This document shows, piece after piece, positions 47,863 through 59,576 of a stretch of DNA of 64,000 bases (position 1 is its first letter; each line of letters opens with the position of its first letter). The notes under the pieces were generated by a model. That model was not told where the DNA came from, ran no database searches, and worked only from the letters and a program-made list of their open reading frames with translations. The position numbers and the translations under genes are program-made. This DNA is from Scylla paramamosain (lineage: Eukaryota; Arthropoda; Malacostraca; Decapoda; Portunidae), in NCBI RefSeq assembly GCF_035594125.1, contig NC_087190.1, positions 6,482,501 through 6,546,500 on the forward strand. The letters are read 5' to 3'.

Positions 47863-50640
47863 TCATGTATTTTGAGTGTGTTTCACATTGTTACCCGCCA
47901 AAACGCCAAAATGCATGCAATGCCCCTTATAATAGGAAAGGAAACGACATTTTTCAGAAAAAAATAGTGCTTTGAGGGTTTCTGAGCATGTAAGCATGTA
48001 TGAAAATTCAAAACATTACGAAAAAAAACGTATTTTATAAGTGTTTTTCAGCTTCTTACGTACCAAAACTCTAAATTACATGCAAAAACACCCTTCATAA
48101 ACACAATAACTTTATAAAAAAAATATGTGTTTTAAATGTTTTGAGCTTGTTACGTTGAAAAGTAAAAATGAATGCAATTTACTCTATACGGGGAAACGAG
48201 AAATTACGAGAAGCGTGTATTATGAGTTTTTTTTTTCTTCTTAGGTACCAAAATCCTAAAATGAATGAATAGTACTCTATATCGAAAAACTAACAACATT
48301 ACCAAAAACGTGTATTTTGAGTGTTTTCTCACATTATTAGGTAGCAAAACAGCACGAGGCAATAAAGGTTCATATATGGGGAAACGAAACAGCATTACCA
48401 GAAACGTGTCTCTTCAGTGTTTTTGAGCGTGTTAGTTACCAACACGCTTAAAAGCATGGAAATCACCTTATATAAGAATACAAAACAACGTTACGTACAT
48501 GTCTTTTGAGTGTTTTTAATCTTCTTACGTACTGAAACGATAAAACCCATATAAAACACAGTTCATGGTGAAACAATAATTTTACCATAAACAAGTATTT
48601 TGACTGTTTTCAGGATTTTTACGTACAAAACCGGCAAAATGCATCCAAAGTTCCCTATATATTTAGACGAAAGGGGATTGCGAGAACCATTTCTTAGTGT
48701 TTTTTTTTGGGGGGCTTCTTAGGTACAAAAACGAGAAATCGCATGACTAGCGATCTCTTTGGAGAAACAAAACAACATTACCAAAAAAGTGTATTTTAAG
48801 TGTATTTCACATTGTTAGGTACCAAAACGCCATTGTCTATGTAATGCACCCTAAATGGCGAAACGAGTTTTCCAGAAGTGTCTTTCCAGATGTTGATGAG
48901 CGTGCTAGGCACCAAAACGATAAAAGCGAAAACGCTTTGTGTGTCCACTATATCTGGGAAAACAAAACAACATTACAAAAAATGTCTCTTTTCAGTGTTT
49001 GTGAGCTACTTACGTTTCCAAAAGCTAAAACGCATATAAATATGTTTTATTCAGAAACACAATAACTTTATTTAAACTTGTATTTCAATTGTTTTCTGAG
49101 TTTGTTACGTACAAAAAACAAAAAAAAACGTGCAAAGTACTCTCTATGATGAAACGAAAAGACATTACGAGAAAGTGTTTTTAAGCTTCTTAGGTACCAA
49201 AACGGAAAAAGGCGATAATACAACTATATATGGAAAAACAGAACGACATTACTAAAAACACGCATTTTGAGTGCTTTTTACAGTACTAAAATACCTGAAA
49301 AGCCTTTATATACGAAAATGAAACGTGATCACAAGAAACGAGAAATGTGTATTTATGTGTCTTTAGGCAACAAAACGCTAAAAAGCATGGAAAATGACCT
49401 TATAGCGGAATACAAAACGTTACGAAAAACGAGTCTTTTGAGAGTTTTGTTTTTACTTTTTACGCTAAAACTCATGCAAAACACCTTTTATGGAAAAACA
49501 GAATAACATTAAAAAAAAAAAAAGTGTTCTGAGTGTTTTCGGCTTGTTACTTGGAAAACTCAGAAACGCATACAAAGTATTCTATATGGGGAAAGAAAAA
49601 TGCATTACGAAAAACATGTATAATGGATGTTTTCAGCTTTTTAGGTACCAAAAATGAGGAAAAGCAAGAATAACACTTCCTATTCAGAAACACAACAACA
49701 TTACTAAAAACGTGTATTTTAAGTGTTTTTCGTACTGTAAGATATCAAAACGACAAAACGGATGCAAAATTCTTTATATTCAGCAACGAAGTAACATTAC
49801 AAGAAATGTATATTTTTGTGTTTTTGTGCATGTTAGGCACGAAAATGCTAAAAAGAATGGAATACACCTTATATGGGAAAACGAAACAACATTACTTATA
49901 TTGTACATTTTGAGTCTGTTTTCAGCTTTTTAGGTAACAAAACGATAAAACGCATGAAAAAAAACTAGAAACAGATTACCATTACCCAAAAAAAAAATAA
50001 ATAAATTCTAGTGTCTTTTCAGCATATTAGTTCAATATGCAGGCAATGTACAATGCAATAGGGAATGGAAAAGGCATAACGAGAAACATGTATTGAGTGT
50101 TTTTTTTTTTCAGATTTGCATGAGTAGGACTCTATATAGAGAGAAACAGAACAACATTATCAAAAACGTGTATTTTAAGTGCATTTCATATTTTGAAGTG
50201 ACAAAACGCCAAAATGCATTTAAAGCACCCTATATTTGGCAAAGGTAACGATATCTTAAGAAACGTCTTTTTAGTGTTTATGGAAACAAAACAACATTAC
50301 CAAAAACGTGTCTTTTCAATGTTTATAAAGTTACGTACTAAAACGCTAAAACGTATGTAATAAAAAAAAATATATAAATTTACCCCCTTAAAAAAATCGT
50401 TTATATTGAGTGTTTTTGAGTTTTATACGTAGAAAAATGCCAAGATCATGAAATTACCCTATATGAAAACAAAAAGACATTACGAGAAAAGTGTATTATG
50501 AGTATTTTTGAGCTTTTTATTTACCAAAAAAAACAAAAAAAGGAATACAAAACAACATTACTAAAAACGTGTTTTATAGGTTCTTATGTACAGAAACGCT
50601 AAAACCCAAGGAAAACACCCTTTATGGAGAAGTGAAATAA
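47863..50640 (+). repeat. Diverged satellite monomers, plus orientation
   Basis: Roughly 28 monomers, more diverged than those in the HOR array, without the half-monomer additions. Type landmarks are still readable (for example the d-type ACATTACGAGAAA near 49166 and 50478). The last monomer is interrupted by the LINE after ATGGAGAAGTGAAATAA (50624-50640). Confidence 0.83.
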
Positions 50641-50659
50641 ATATTTCGTTGATAAATTA

Positions 50660-51214
50660 CATTCAGGACAGTTAGGGAACATCCCTTACAGAAGAATAAG
50701 ATCGCAGAAGAATGGTCCTAAATGGATGACTGAGGATAAAACACTACATAGGGCGAAAGAGAAGTATATATGTGATTAAAGACAGGGGAAGTGGTTTTAA
50801 GGCCATAATATAATGAATTTGAAAAGTCAGGAGTTTAACAAGGAAAGCTAAAAATAGTTATGCATTAAAGGTAGCCAGCCAAGCGAAGATGGACCCCAAG
50901 GGATTTTATCAGACATATAAGACGAAGAATAGAGAAACAAAAGTTCCTTAAAGACAGCAGAATGGGACCTGCTTAGTTGTTGGGAGATTAGTAAAATTGT
51001 GAACGAGTATTTTTTAACTGTCTTTGCCCAGGAAAACATGCAGGATTTGCCGAATAGTGAGAAGATAATTACAATAGAAGAGAAAGAGAAGCTGACAGAT
51101 ATTACTATAACTAAAGAGATAGTGGAACAGGAGATAGATAAGCTGAAAAGTTCAAGGCACCAGGACCAGATGAAATATATTCCAGAGTATTTAAGGAATG
51201 GAAAAAGGTTATAA
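50660..51214 (+). pseudogene. LINE ORF2 remnant: endonuclease-RT linker
   Basis: Several short in-frame pieces in different frames. At 50708 a piece reads KNGPKWMTEDK, the PWM-like motif found between endonuclease and RT in this kind of LINE. From 50841 RKAKNSYALKVASQAKMDPK runs to a stop near 50955. From about 50957 in another frame the sequence reads through NEYFLTVFAQENMQDLPN (50999) and EIVEQEIDKLKSS, ending at 51214. There are at least two frameshifts plus stops, so the fragment is not translatable as a unit. Confidence 0.75.
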
Positions 51215-51299
51215 GTAATCTGTTAGTTTCTGTCCTTAGGAAATCACTTTAGTCATGTGAGGTATCGGTAATGTGGAGGCAGATAATGGTGATAGTTAT

Positions 51300-51440
51300 G
51301 GCATCCTATATCAGGACTTTAGTAAAGCATTTGACAAGGTACCCCATCAGAGGCTACTGAGAAAGGTTAGGGCGCACGAGAGAGATGAGGTGTTTATATT
51401 GGATAAGGTCATGGCTAAGCGGCAGGCGACAAGAGTGTTG
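51300..51440 (+). pseudogene. LINE RT remnant: SKAFDKVPH segment
   Basis: From about 51312 one frame reads QDFSKAFDKVPHQRLLRKVR, the conserved palm segment carrying the first catalytic aspartate (DFSKAFD). Between 51214 and 51300 the expected N-terminal RT fingers sequence is largely missing, pointing to an internal deletion. The frame shifts again near 51420, before the SEWGQVISGV stretch. Confidence 0.78.
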
Positions 51441-51454
51441 TAATAAATGGCTCT

Positions 51455-52228
51455 AAATCCGAGTGGGGTCAAGTAATTAGTGGGGTGACAAAGGAATTAT
51501 TAGTATTAGGGCCGATGTTTGTTATATATGTCAATGACTTGGATAGTGGAATTAGTAGTGTTGTTAGTAAATTTGCGGATGACACGAGAGTATGTAGATT
51601 AATTAGGTCTGAATCGCATACCATCGCCTTGCAGGCAGATTTGGATAGGATGAACGAATGGACAGACAGATGGCAAATGCAGTTTAATATCAACAAATTG
51701 AAAGCACTTAGCGTAAGTGGAAGAAACCCACACATTAGTTACACAATGAACAACCAAGTTCTGGTAGGTTCAGGGTAAGAAAAAGATTTGAGATTTATAG
51801 TTAGCTCTGAACTCCGTCTAAAAAAGCAATGCAAAGAGGCCAGAAACAAAGCAAATAGTGTATTATGATTCATTTTCAGGAGTGCTAAAAGGAGAACTCC
51901 CGAAGTAATATTAAAGTTACATTTGGCGCTGGTCAGACTTCATATAGACTACGCTGTCCAATTCTGGTCACCACATCACAGGAAGGATAAAGGACTATTA
52001 GAATCAGTACAAAAGAGAAAGACTAAAAGGATACAGGGGATGAGGAGTATTCCTTACGAAGCGAGATTCAAGCTGTTAAATTTACATTCTTTAGAGAGAC
52101 GTAGGTTAAGAGTGGACCTGATAGAAGTCTTTAAGTGGTATATGGGTTATAACAAGGGGAACATAAGGAAAATTCTTAGAATCTGTAACCATGATAGAAC
52201 AAGAAAAATGGGTTCAAGCCTGAAAACT
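51455..52228 (+). pseudogene. LINE RT remnant: palm with FADD, thumb
   Basis: One frame is kept from about 51455 to 52228, broken by only two stops: TAA at 51776-51778 and TGA at 51866-51868. It contains SEWGQVISGV, then TKELLVLGPMF where a PQGSVLGP box would be expected, VIYVNDLDSG, and the catalytic FADD at 51572-51583, followed by LQADLDRMNEWTDRWQMQFN and LVRLHIDYAVQFWSPHHRKD, ending RTRKMGSSLKT. The stretch of unbroken frame suggests point decay rather than shredding. No candidate start codon exists; this is an internal part of a larger protein. Confidence 0.85.
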
Positions 52229-52230
52229 TG

Positions 52231-52368
52231 ATGTTCAAAAAGGAGACAAGAAGGAATTGGTTCTCAAATAAAGTAGTAGATGATTGGAACGGACGTAGTA
52301 ATCAAGCTGTTAGTGCTGAGGCATTTGGGAACTGTAAGAGAAAATTAGACATTTATGGATGGGGATGA
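52231..52368 (+). pseudogene. LINE ORF2 remnant: C-terminal tail
   Basis: After a frameshift near 52226 the frame continues as MFKKETRRNWFSNKVVDDWN, then ends in GWG followed by TGA and TAG near 52366. This NWF...VVD.WN segment is the typical end of such LINE proteins, so the stop here is probably the original one. About 95 bp of 3' UTR follow. Confidence 0.78.
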
Positions 52369-52466
52369 TAGGTGGGAATAGGTAGGCATATTTCATACAA
52401 GTACTTCTATGTGTAGGCCTGATGCCTTCTTGCAGATTTACTTATTTCTTATGTTCTTATATTCTA

Positions 52467-54712
52467 ATTACCAAAAGCGTGTATTTTCAGTGTTTTTCAG
52501 CTATTACGTGAAAAAAAATGCCAAAATGCATGCAAAGCACCCTAAATGAGTAAAAAAAGGGACATTACGAGAAATGCGCATTATGAGTGTTTTTTTCAGA
52601 TTCTTAGATACCAAAACGCTGACACTCATGAATAAAACTCTTAATTGAGAAACAGAACAACCTTACCAAATGCGTGTATTTTGAGTGTTTTTCACATTCT
52701 TGGTTACCAAAACCCCAAATTGCAAGTGAAACTAGCTTTATGTGAAAAAAAGACATTTCCAGAAAAGTGTCTTTTAAGGGTTTTTGAACGTGTTAGGCAA
52801 TAAAGCACTAAAAAGCAGGGCAATCACATTACATAAGAATAAAACCAACTTTAACCAAGAACTTGCCTTTAAGTGTTTTTGACCTCCTTACATACCAAAA
52901 CGCTAAAACGCATGCAAAACATCCTTTATGGAGAACAGAATAACATTACCAAAAACATGTATTTTGAGTATTTTTCATCATGTTACCTATAAAATCGCTT
53001 AAATACATGCAAAGAACCCTATATTTGGGAAACGAAAGGACATTACGAGAAACGTGTATTATAAGTGTTTTTAAGTTACTTAAGTACCAAAGATCTAAAA
53101 CCCACAAATAACATTCTTTATAAAGAAACCTCCCAAAAAATAAATAAATAGAAAAAATAAATAAAAAGATAGCATTTTTTTTTTTTTTGTTATTCATCTT
53201 CATAGGTACCGAGATGCCGCCAAAATTCTGTTAAAATTCTGGGAAATTAGGTGGATAAAAGAACATTATCGAAAAAGTTAATTTTAGCTTTTTTTTCGGA
53301 CTATTATGTATCAAACCCTAAAGTGCATGCAAAGCCACCTATATGAGGAAATTAAACGACTTGACAAGAAAACTGTCTTTTGAATGTTTTTCAGTATGTT
53401 AGGCACCAAAACGATAAATAATATGGAAGTCAATCTATATGGGAATCCAAAACAAAATGACTGAAAACGTGTATTTTCAGTGTTTTACGTAGAAAAACGC
53501 TAAAACGGATGCAAACCAACCAATATGAAGAAAAAGAATAACATTACCAAAAAGGTATATTTTAAGTGTTATTGAGCTTGTTACCAACAAAAAAAAATAA
53601 ACACGAAAATGGATGCAAAGCACTCTATATTGGGAAACAAAAAGACATTACGAGAAACGTGTATAATGAGTGTTTCATAGTTTCACAAGAACCACAAGGC
53701 AAAAAACACAAAAAACTCGTGTATATGGAGAAGTTTCTTAGATACCAAAATGCTGAAACTCCTGAATAACACTTTTAATTAAAAAACAGAATAACCTTAC
53801 TAAATGAGTGTATTTTGAGTGTTTTTTACATTCTTAATTGCCAAAACCCCAAAATGTATGCGAAACTAGCTTTATGTGGGAAGAAAAATGACATTACCAG
53901 AAAAGTGTCTTTTGAGTGTTTTTTTTAGCGTGTTAGGCAATAAAGCACTAAAAAGGAGGGCAATCATATTACATGGGAATATAACCAACTTTTACCAAGA
54001 ACTTGCCTTTAAGTGTTTTTGAGCTCCTTATATACAAAATCGCTAAAACGCATGCAAAACACCCCTTATGGAGAAACAGATTAACATTACCAAAAACATG
54101 TATTTTGAATGTTTTTGATCATGCTATCTCTAAAAACGCTTAAATACATGCAAAGAACCCTATGTCTGGGAAACGAAAGGACATTACGAGAAACGTGTAT
54201 TATGAGTGTTTTTAAGTTCCATAAGTACCAAAAAGCTAATACCTCTTTATAAAGAAAAAAAAAGAAAAAAAATAGGATTTTTTTTTAGGGGTATTCTTCT
54301 TCATAGGTACCGAGATGCCAAAATTCTGGAAAAATTCAGGGAAATTATGTGAAAAAAGAACATTATCAAAAAAGTTAATTTTAGCTTATTTTTCTGACTG
54401 TTATGTACCAAACCTTAAAGTGCATGCAAAGTCAACTATATGGGAAAATTAAACGACTTTACTAGAAACCTGTGTTTTGAGTGTTTTTCAGCATGTTAGT
54501 CACCAAAACAATAAATAATATGGAAGTCGTTCTATATGACAATCCAAAACAAAATTACTGAAAACGCGTCTTTTCCGTGTTTTACGTAGAAAAACGCTAA
54601 AACGGATGCAAACCAACCAATATGTAGAAATAGAATAAGATTACCAAAAAGATTATTCAAAAATTTTGAATGTTTTTGAGCTTTTTACTTACAAAAACGC
54701 GAAAATGGATGC
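52467..54712 (+). repeat. HOR block right of the LINE
   Basis: Starts with the right half of the interrupted monomer and one more diverged monomer, then enters the HOR at monomer 3 (CTTAGATACCAAAACGC, about 52603). Anchors are at 53487 and 54584. The block ends near 54712, where plus sequence ATGGATGCC meets minus sequence TTTTAGCGGTTTG. An A/T tract is near 53130-53188. Confidence 0.88.
53487..54583 (+). repeat. Type unit of the 1.1-kb HOR (10 monomers plus two halves)
   Basis: A canonical 1097-bp unit. Monomers: 1 (type c) 53487-53580; 2 (d) 53581-53680; extra half-monomer 53681-53736; 3 (e) 53737-53833; 4 (a) 53834-53931; 5 (b) 53932-54027; 6 (c) 54028-54123; 7 (d) 54124-54220; 8 (e) 54221-54400, split by an A/T tract and a second half-monomer at about 54253-54357; 9 (a) 54401-54494; 10 (b) 54495-54583. 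Monomers 1-5 and 6-10 follow the same c-d-e-a-b order, so the unit is a diverged double pentamer. The additions resemble first halves of monomers (GGCAAAAAACACAAAAAAC; GGTACCGAGATGCCAAAATT). Confidence 0.87.
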
Positions 54713-55990
54713 CTTTTAGCGGTTTGTTACCTAAGAAGTAAAAAAAAAAAAACACCCTACTCGTAATACATATTTTTTTTCCATTTAAACAAATAGGGTA
54801 CATGGAATGTATTTTGACGTTTTTCACGTAACAGCCTCAAAAACAATAAAAAAAAACTTGTTTTTGGTAATGTTATTTTGTTTCTCCATCAAGGGTGTTT
54901 TGCATGCGTTTAGCATTCTGATACCTAAGTTGCTCAAAAATACTGAAAAGAGACATTTTTGTTGTTTTGTTTTCCATTACAGTGTGATTTCCATGCTTTT
55001 CATCGTTTTGGAGCTAGAACACTGATAACAACTCAAAAGACACCTTTCTAGAAAACTAGTTTCCTTTCGCATGCTTTGCACGTGTACTTAACAATGAGAA
55101 ATACACTCCAATTACAAGTTTTTGGTAATGTTATTATGTTTCTCGATGACGCTTTTTTTTTTTGAATGCAGCTTAGGTTTTTGGTATGTAATAAGCTCAA
55201 AAACACTTAAAAGACACGTTTTCCTTAGTGTTCTTTTGTTGTTCAAATCAAGTGATTTCCAAGCTTTATATCGATTTAGTGTCTAAACACTCCAAAGACA
55301 CGTTTCTGGAAACATCGTTTCATTTCCTCATAAAGGTTACTTTGCATGCATTTTTGCGTTTTCTATGTAACAAGCTCATAAACACACAAAATACTTGTTT
55401 TTGGCAATTTTATTCTCTTTCTCCATAAGAAGTGTTTTGGAAACGTATTATCGTTTTGGTACGTAAGAAGCTCAAAAAGATTGAAGACATGTTTTTGATA
55501 ATGTTTTTTTATTCCCATATGGTGATCTTTCCATGCTTTTTAGCATTCTGCTACATAGCAGATTCATAAACATTCAAAAGACACGTTTCATTAAATTTAG
55601 GCTTCCATACATTTTGACGTTTTGGCACCTAACAATATGAAAAAACACTCAAAATACACGTTTTTGGTAATGTTGTTATGTTTATCCATACAGAGTGCTA
55701 TTCATGCGTTTTCACATTTTGCTACCTAAGAATCTCAAATTTACTCATAATACACGTTTCTCGTAATGTTTTTTTTTCTTTCTTCATATAGAATACTTTT
55801 CATACATTATGGCGTTTTTCTTCCTAACAAGCTAAAAAACTCTCAAATTATTTCTTTTTGGTGATATTATTCTGTTTTTCCATAACGGGTGTTTTTCATG
55901 CATTTTAACTTCTTGGTACGTAAGAAGCTGAAAAAAAAAAAAAACTCAAAAGACACGTTTTTGGCAAAGTAGTTTTTTTTTTTTCCATGT
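54713..55990 (-). repeat. Diverged satellite monomers, minus orientation (copy B)
   Basis: From 54972 this is the copy of 1-1028. The first 260 bp extend the same minus monomers to the left junction with the HOR at about 54712. The minus-to-plus switch near 55990 matches that near 1028. Confidence 0.85.
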
Positions 55991-58900
55991 ATATGTGTAT
56001 ATGAACTTGTTAACCACAAAACTGTAAAAAGCATGAAAACTTCCCTATACTGGAAAGGCAAAAAACAACATTCCCAAAAAATGTAATTTTGGGGGTATTT
56101 TTCAGCTAATTACGTACAAAAACGCTGAAATGCTTGCAAAATACCCTTCATGGAAAAAACAAATAACCTTACCAGAAACTAGTATTTCATTTTATTTCTT
56201 AAGCTTGTCACGTACAAAAGTGCCAAAATGCATGCAAAGTGCACTATATATGGATACGAAAGTACATTACGAGAAACGTACAGTATGAGTGTTTTCAACT
56301 TATTAGGTACCAAAACGCTAAAGCGAATGAATAGCACTCTATATGGAGAAACAAAAACGCTAAAATGCATGCAAAGCATCATATATGAGGGAAAATACGA
56401 CACTTCTAGAAACGTGTCTTTTCAGTGTTTGTAAGCGTATTAGGTACCAAAATGCTAAAAAGCAAGGAAAGAGGAAAGAATCATACATGGGAAAACAAAA
56501 CATTACAAAGAAGTCTTTTCATTGTTTTGAGCTACTTACATGCTAAAACGCAAAGGCGCATGCAAAACACCTTTTATGGAGAAACAAGAAAACGTGTATT
56601 TTTAATGTTCTAAGCTAATTACGTAAAAAAATTCAAAATTCATGTAAAGTTCCCAATATGGGGAAACGAAAAGACATTACGAGAAACGTATATTACAAGT
56701 GTTTTACACCTTATTAGGTAAAAAAAATACGAAAATGCATGAATACCACTCTATATGGAGTAATAGAGCAACATTAATAAAAACGTGCATTTTGTTTGTG
56801 TTCACAATGTTATGTACCAAAACGTCGAAATTCATGGAAAGTGCAATCTATAGGAGAAACGAAACGAAATTTCCAGAAACGTGAATTTTGAGTGTTAATG
56901 AGCATGTTAGGCACCAAAACTCTAAAAAAATAAGAATGGAAACCATCCTATATGGGAATACAAAACAAAATTACAAAAAATATTGGTATTTTTTTGTGTG
57001 TGTGTTTTTGAGCTATTTCTATATCAAAACGTTTGAATAGACGCAAAACACGCTTTATGGAGAAATAAAATAACAATACAAAAGAAAAATATTTTCAGTG
57101 TTTTTGAGGTATGTAAGTAGAATAACGCCGAAATGTATGCAAAGTTCCCTATGCCGGGAAACGAAGACATTTCGAGAAACGTGTATTATGAGAGCATTTC
57201 AGCTTTTTAGGTACCAAACACAAAGGCACCTTAATAGTATTCTATATGGAGAAACAAAACAACACGAATGAAAATATATATTTTGAGTGGTTTTCATATT
57301 ATTAGGTACTAAAACGCAAAAATACATACAAAGACCTCTAAAAGACGACACAAAACGACATTACAAGAAACCTATGTTTTGAGAGTGTTTCTACGTGTTA
57401 GGCACCAAAACACTAAGAAGTATGAAAAGAGCACTATGTTGGAAGAGAAAAAGAAATAACCAACAAAGAAACTTTTCACGTGTTTGGAAGTTTTTAAATT
57501 TATGATGTACCACAACGATAAAACAAGCAAAACACCCTTCCTGCAGAAACATAAAACATTACCAAAAACGAGCATTTTCACCGATTTTTTAGCTTGTTTT
57601 GTACAAATGATTTTTTTTTACTTTTTAGCTTATTAGGTACCAAAACAATAAAACGTATGATTTGCATTCTGTATGGAGAAAACGTGTATTTTAAATGTAT
57701 TTAGTGTTGGTAGGTATCAAAACGCCAAAATGCATGCAAAGCACCCGATATGGGCAAAATAAACGACATTTCCAGAAACATGTCTTTTGAGAGTTTATGA
57801 GTGTGTTAGGCACAAAAAAATCTTAAAAAGCATGGAAAGTACCGTAAATGGGAAAACATTGTTTTGAGCTACTTACGTACCAAACCGCTAAAACGGTTGC
57901 AAAACACACTTTATGGAGAAACTCAACAGCTTTACCAAAAACATGCATTTTCAGAAATTTTGCGCCTGTTACGTACAAAAACGATAAAATACATGCAAAT
58001 AACCCTAAAAGGGGAAAAGAAAACATTAAAAGAAACGTATATTTTGAGTGGTATTGAGCTTCATAGGTACCAGAACACTAAAACGTATGAATAATACTCT
58101 ATATGGAGAAACAGAACAAGGTTAACCAAAACTTGTGTTTTAAGGCTTTTTTCATGTTATTAGGTACCGCAACGCGAAAATGCATGCAAAGAATATTATA
58201 TGGGGAAAGGAAACATTTCCAGAAACATGTCCTTTCAGTGTTTATGAGCGTGTTAGGTACCAAGAAGCTAAAAACCAAGGAAAGCACCCCCATAGGAGAA
58301 AACAAAAGATTACAAAAACTTTTCATTTCAGTGCTTATGAGCTACTTACATACAAAAACACTTAAACGCATCCAAAACGACTTTTTTGGGAAAAACTGAA
58401 TAACATTACCAAAAGAAGTGTATTTTCAATGTTTCGAGCTTCTTAACCAAAAAAAAAAAAACATAAAAAGTAACCAAAGGCATTATGATAAACTTATATT
58501 AAGAGCGTTTTTGAGCTTCTCAGGTACCAAAACGCGAAAATGCATGAATAATACTCTCTTTGGAGAAACACAACAATATTAGATACCAAAACGCTAAAAA
58601 GCAACGAAAACTCTCTATTTGGAAAAGCAAAACATTACCAAAAGCGTGTCTTTTGAGAGTTTTTAGAGCTACTTACGTACCAAAACGCTAAAATGCATGC
58701 AAACCACATTTTATGGAAAAAACAGAATAACATTACCAGAAACGTGTATTTTGAGTTTTTTTTTATCTTACGTAAAAAAAAAAAGGAAAAATGCATGCAA
58801 AGTATCCTAAATGGCGATACGAAAAGAATTAAAAAGACACTTCATTTATCAGTGTTTTGAGATTCTTAGGTAGCAAAATGCACAAACGCATGTATAACAT

Positions 58901-59566
58901 TATATATGAAGAAACAGAAGAACATTACCGAAAACGTATATTTTGAGTATTTTTCACATTGTTACGTAATAAAAACGCCAAAATGCATGGAAATCACCCA
59001 ATATGAATAAAATAATGGATATTACGAGAAAGATGTATTATTAGTGTCTTTGAGCGTCTTAGGTACCAAACGCAAAAACTATTTAGTACCACTGTATATG
59101 GAGAAACAGAACATTACCAAAAACGTTTATTTTGAGTGTTTTTTACAATTTTATGTACCAAAACGTCAAAATGCCTCCAGAGTACCATCTATGGGGAGAT
59201 GAAACGACATTTCCAGAAACATGTCTTTTGAGTGTTGATGAACGTGTTAGGTACGAAAGTTATAAAAAAAAAAAAAAAAAAACATTGAAAGCTACCTATA
59301 TGAAAGAGCAAGACAACCAAAAATTTATCTTTTGGGTATTTTCAGCTACTTACGTACCATAACGCTGAGATGTATGCAAAACACCCTTTGCATGAGGAAA
59401 CGAAAAACCATTAGAAGAAACTTTTATAATGAGTGTTTTTTTTTTATTTCTTAGGTACCAAGACCTATTTGACGCACTGAAGAGCACTCTATATGGAGAA
59501 AAGAACAAAATTACCAAAAATGAGCTTTTTGAGTGGTTTTCACATTGTTAGGTACGAAAGCACTCT
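55991..59566 (+). repeat. Diverged pentamer satellite, plus orientation (copy B)
   Basis: Copy of 1029-4585. Relative to copy A, AGGCAC is retained at 57808 where copy A has AAACAG, and the A-runs near 58449 and 59270 differ in length. The right part (about 57470-59566) is the third copy of the segment also found at 2512-4585 and, inverted, at 10054-12240. Confidence 0.88.
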
Positions 59567-59576
59567 ATAAAGAGTG
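59561..59576. repeat. Hairpin at plus-to-minus strand switch (copy B)
   Basis: CACTCT, loop ATAA, AGAGTG, identical to 4580-4595. Confidence 0.8.

Larger units (their letters stand above)
50641..52466 (+). mobile_element. Decayed, 5'-truncated CR1-like LINE fragment
   Basis: Composition changes abruptly to more balanced sequence coding for a broken non-LTR retrotransposon protein. It begins in the linker between endonuclease and reverse transcriptase, so the endonuclease domain and 5' region are absent. Palm motifs including FADD, the thumb region and the C-terminal NWFSNKVVDDWN segment are readable in plus frames with frameshifts, an internal deletion and stops. The 3' end has imperfect TTATGTTC/TTATATTC iterations instead of poly(A), as in CR1/L2-type elements. 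It lies inside one satellite monomer: left half ends GAAATAA, right half resumes ATTACCAAAAGCGTG. I assign CR1-like from remembered family features; the exact clade is uncertain. Confidence 0.85.

Noticed and set aside
50641..52466. Viral or LTR-retroelement origin of the reverse transcriptase
   Set aside because: The FADD motif, the lack of protease, integrase and LTRs, the C-terminal NWFSNKVVDDWN segment and the 3' microsatellite tail fit a CR1-like LINE.
52946..53203. Hydrophobic minus-strand open frames (for example FFFLNKECYLWVLAFWYL-like) as membrane proteins
   Set aside because: The same peptide type appears in almost every HOR unit because the T-tract encodes Phe/Leu on the minus strand; length and frame vary with A/T tract slippage.
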